Assembly (NCBI GenBank): GCA_030611625.1
Contig: JAUWPK010000031.1
Span: 1 to 14,350 of the forward strand
Source of the DNA: Promethearchaeum sp.
Lineage (GTDB): Archaea > Asgardarchaeota > Lokiarchaeia > Sigyniarchaeales > Promethearchaeaceae
Length of the DNA stretch: 14,350 nt
Direction: 5' to 3'
Shown piece by piece: positions 14,238 to 14,350 of the stretch. The notes beneath the pieces were generated by a model. The model was not told the origin of the DNA and searched no databases. It saw nothing but the letters and a program-made list of their open reading frames with translations. The position numbers and the translations under genes are program-made. Position 1 is the stretch's first letter; every line of letters begins with the position of its first letter.

Positions 14238-14350
14238 ATGAAAAAAACATACATGAAGAAACCAGATAAAGACGTTCAAAATTCGGAATCCAAAGCGGAT
14301 GAGATTAAAGGAACGACAATATTATTCCCTTCTCCAATTCCTGAAGATAG
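14238..14350 (+). CDS. Start of a gene cut off by the right window edge, unknown function
   Basis: Thirty-seven codons from the ATG at 14238 run off the window. The visible N-terminus is polar and lysine/aspartate-rich (MKKTYMKKPDKDVQNSESKA), then turns hydrophobic (GTTILFPSPIPED). It has no signal peptide and no recognised motif. An internal ATG (sixth codon) is an alternative start. No ribosome binding site is evident. It could belong to the LRR unit, since it is on the same strand 180 nt downstream, but an antisense remnant lies between. Confidence 0.4.
   Translation, partial: MKKTYMKKPDKDVQNSESKADEIKGTTILFPSPIPED

Noticed and set aside
1..14350. tRNA, rRNA, CRISPR array or complete insertion sequence
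   Set aside because: No cloverleaf-like sequence, regularly spaced repeats, transposase motif or terminal inverted repeats were seen.

Overview
The window looks like archaeal DNA, most likely from an Asgard archaeon of the Lokiarchaeota type. This is inferred from several things: very AT-rich sequence; oligo-T tracts directly after stop codons; TATA-like boxes about 26 nt before start codons; VapBC and MNT-HEPN toxin-antitoxin pairs; a CCG-domain (HdrB/HdrD-like) protein; and a giant surface protein ending in an 'IPxYP' segment, one membrane helix and a basic tail. No rRNA, tRNA, CRISPR array or complete insertion sequence was seen.

Left part (1-7205): the window opens inside a CCG-domain protein that keeps the family scaffold but has lost all the expected cluster cysteines. 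It is followed by a spinster-like MFS transporter whose first membrane helix is encoded upstream of any canonical start codon. Convergent to it is a 1137-residue secreted, membrane-anchored surface protein with a poly-T terminator, then a TM1586-type two-lobed nitroreductase. A short coding remnant lies between these last two.

Middle part (7206-12018): an MNT/HEPN toxin-antitoxin pair (MntA/HepT type) overlaps by 8 nt. Next come a small charged helical protein, a PepT-like tripeptidase with complete metal ligands, a divergent two-domain GNAT acetyltransferase, a four-helix membrane protein and a vapBC operon. The vapBC promoter carries a 10-bp palindrome. Apart from the two toxin-antitoxin pairs, these genes look like unrelated housekeeping or stress functions.

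Right part (12019-14350): this is a decaying region. It holds a frameshifted gene with two compensating shifts in A-runs, an ubiquitin-like (beta-grasp) gene cut by one in-frame TAA, an intact leucine-rich-repeat gene 23 nt downstream of it, an antisense C-terminal coding fragment, and the start of another gene running off the edge. The ubiquitin-like gene and the LRR gene look like one transcription unit with a TATA box suited to leaderless transcription. The most notable observations are the cysteine-less CCG protein and the interrupted ubiquitin-like/LRR unit.
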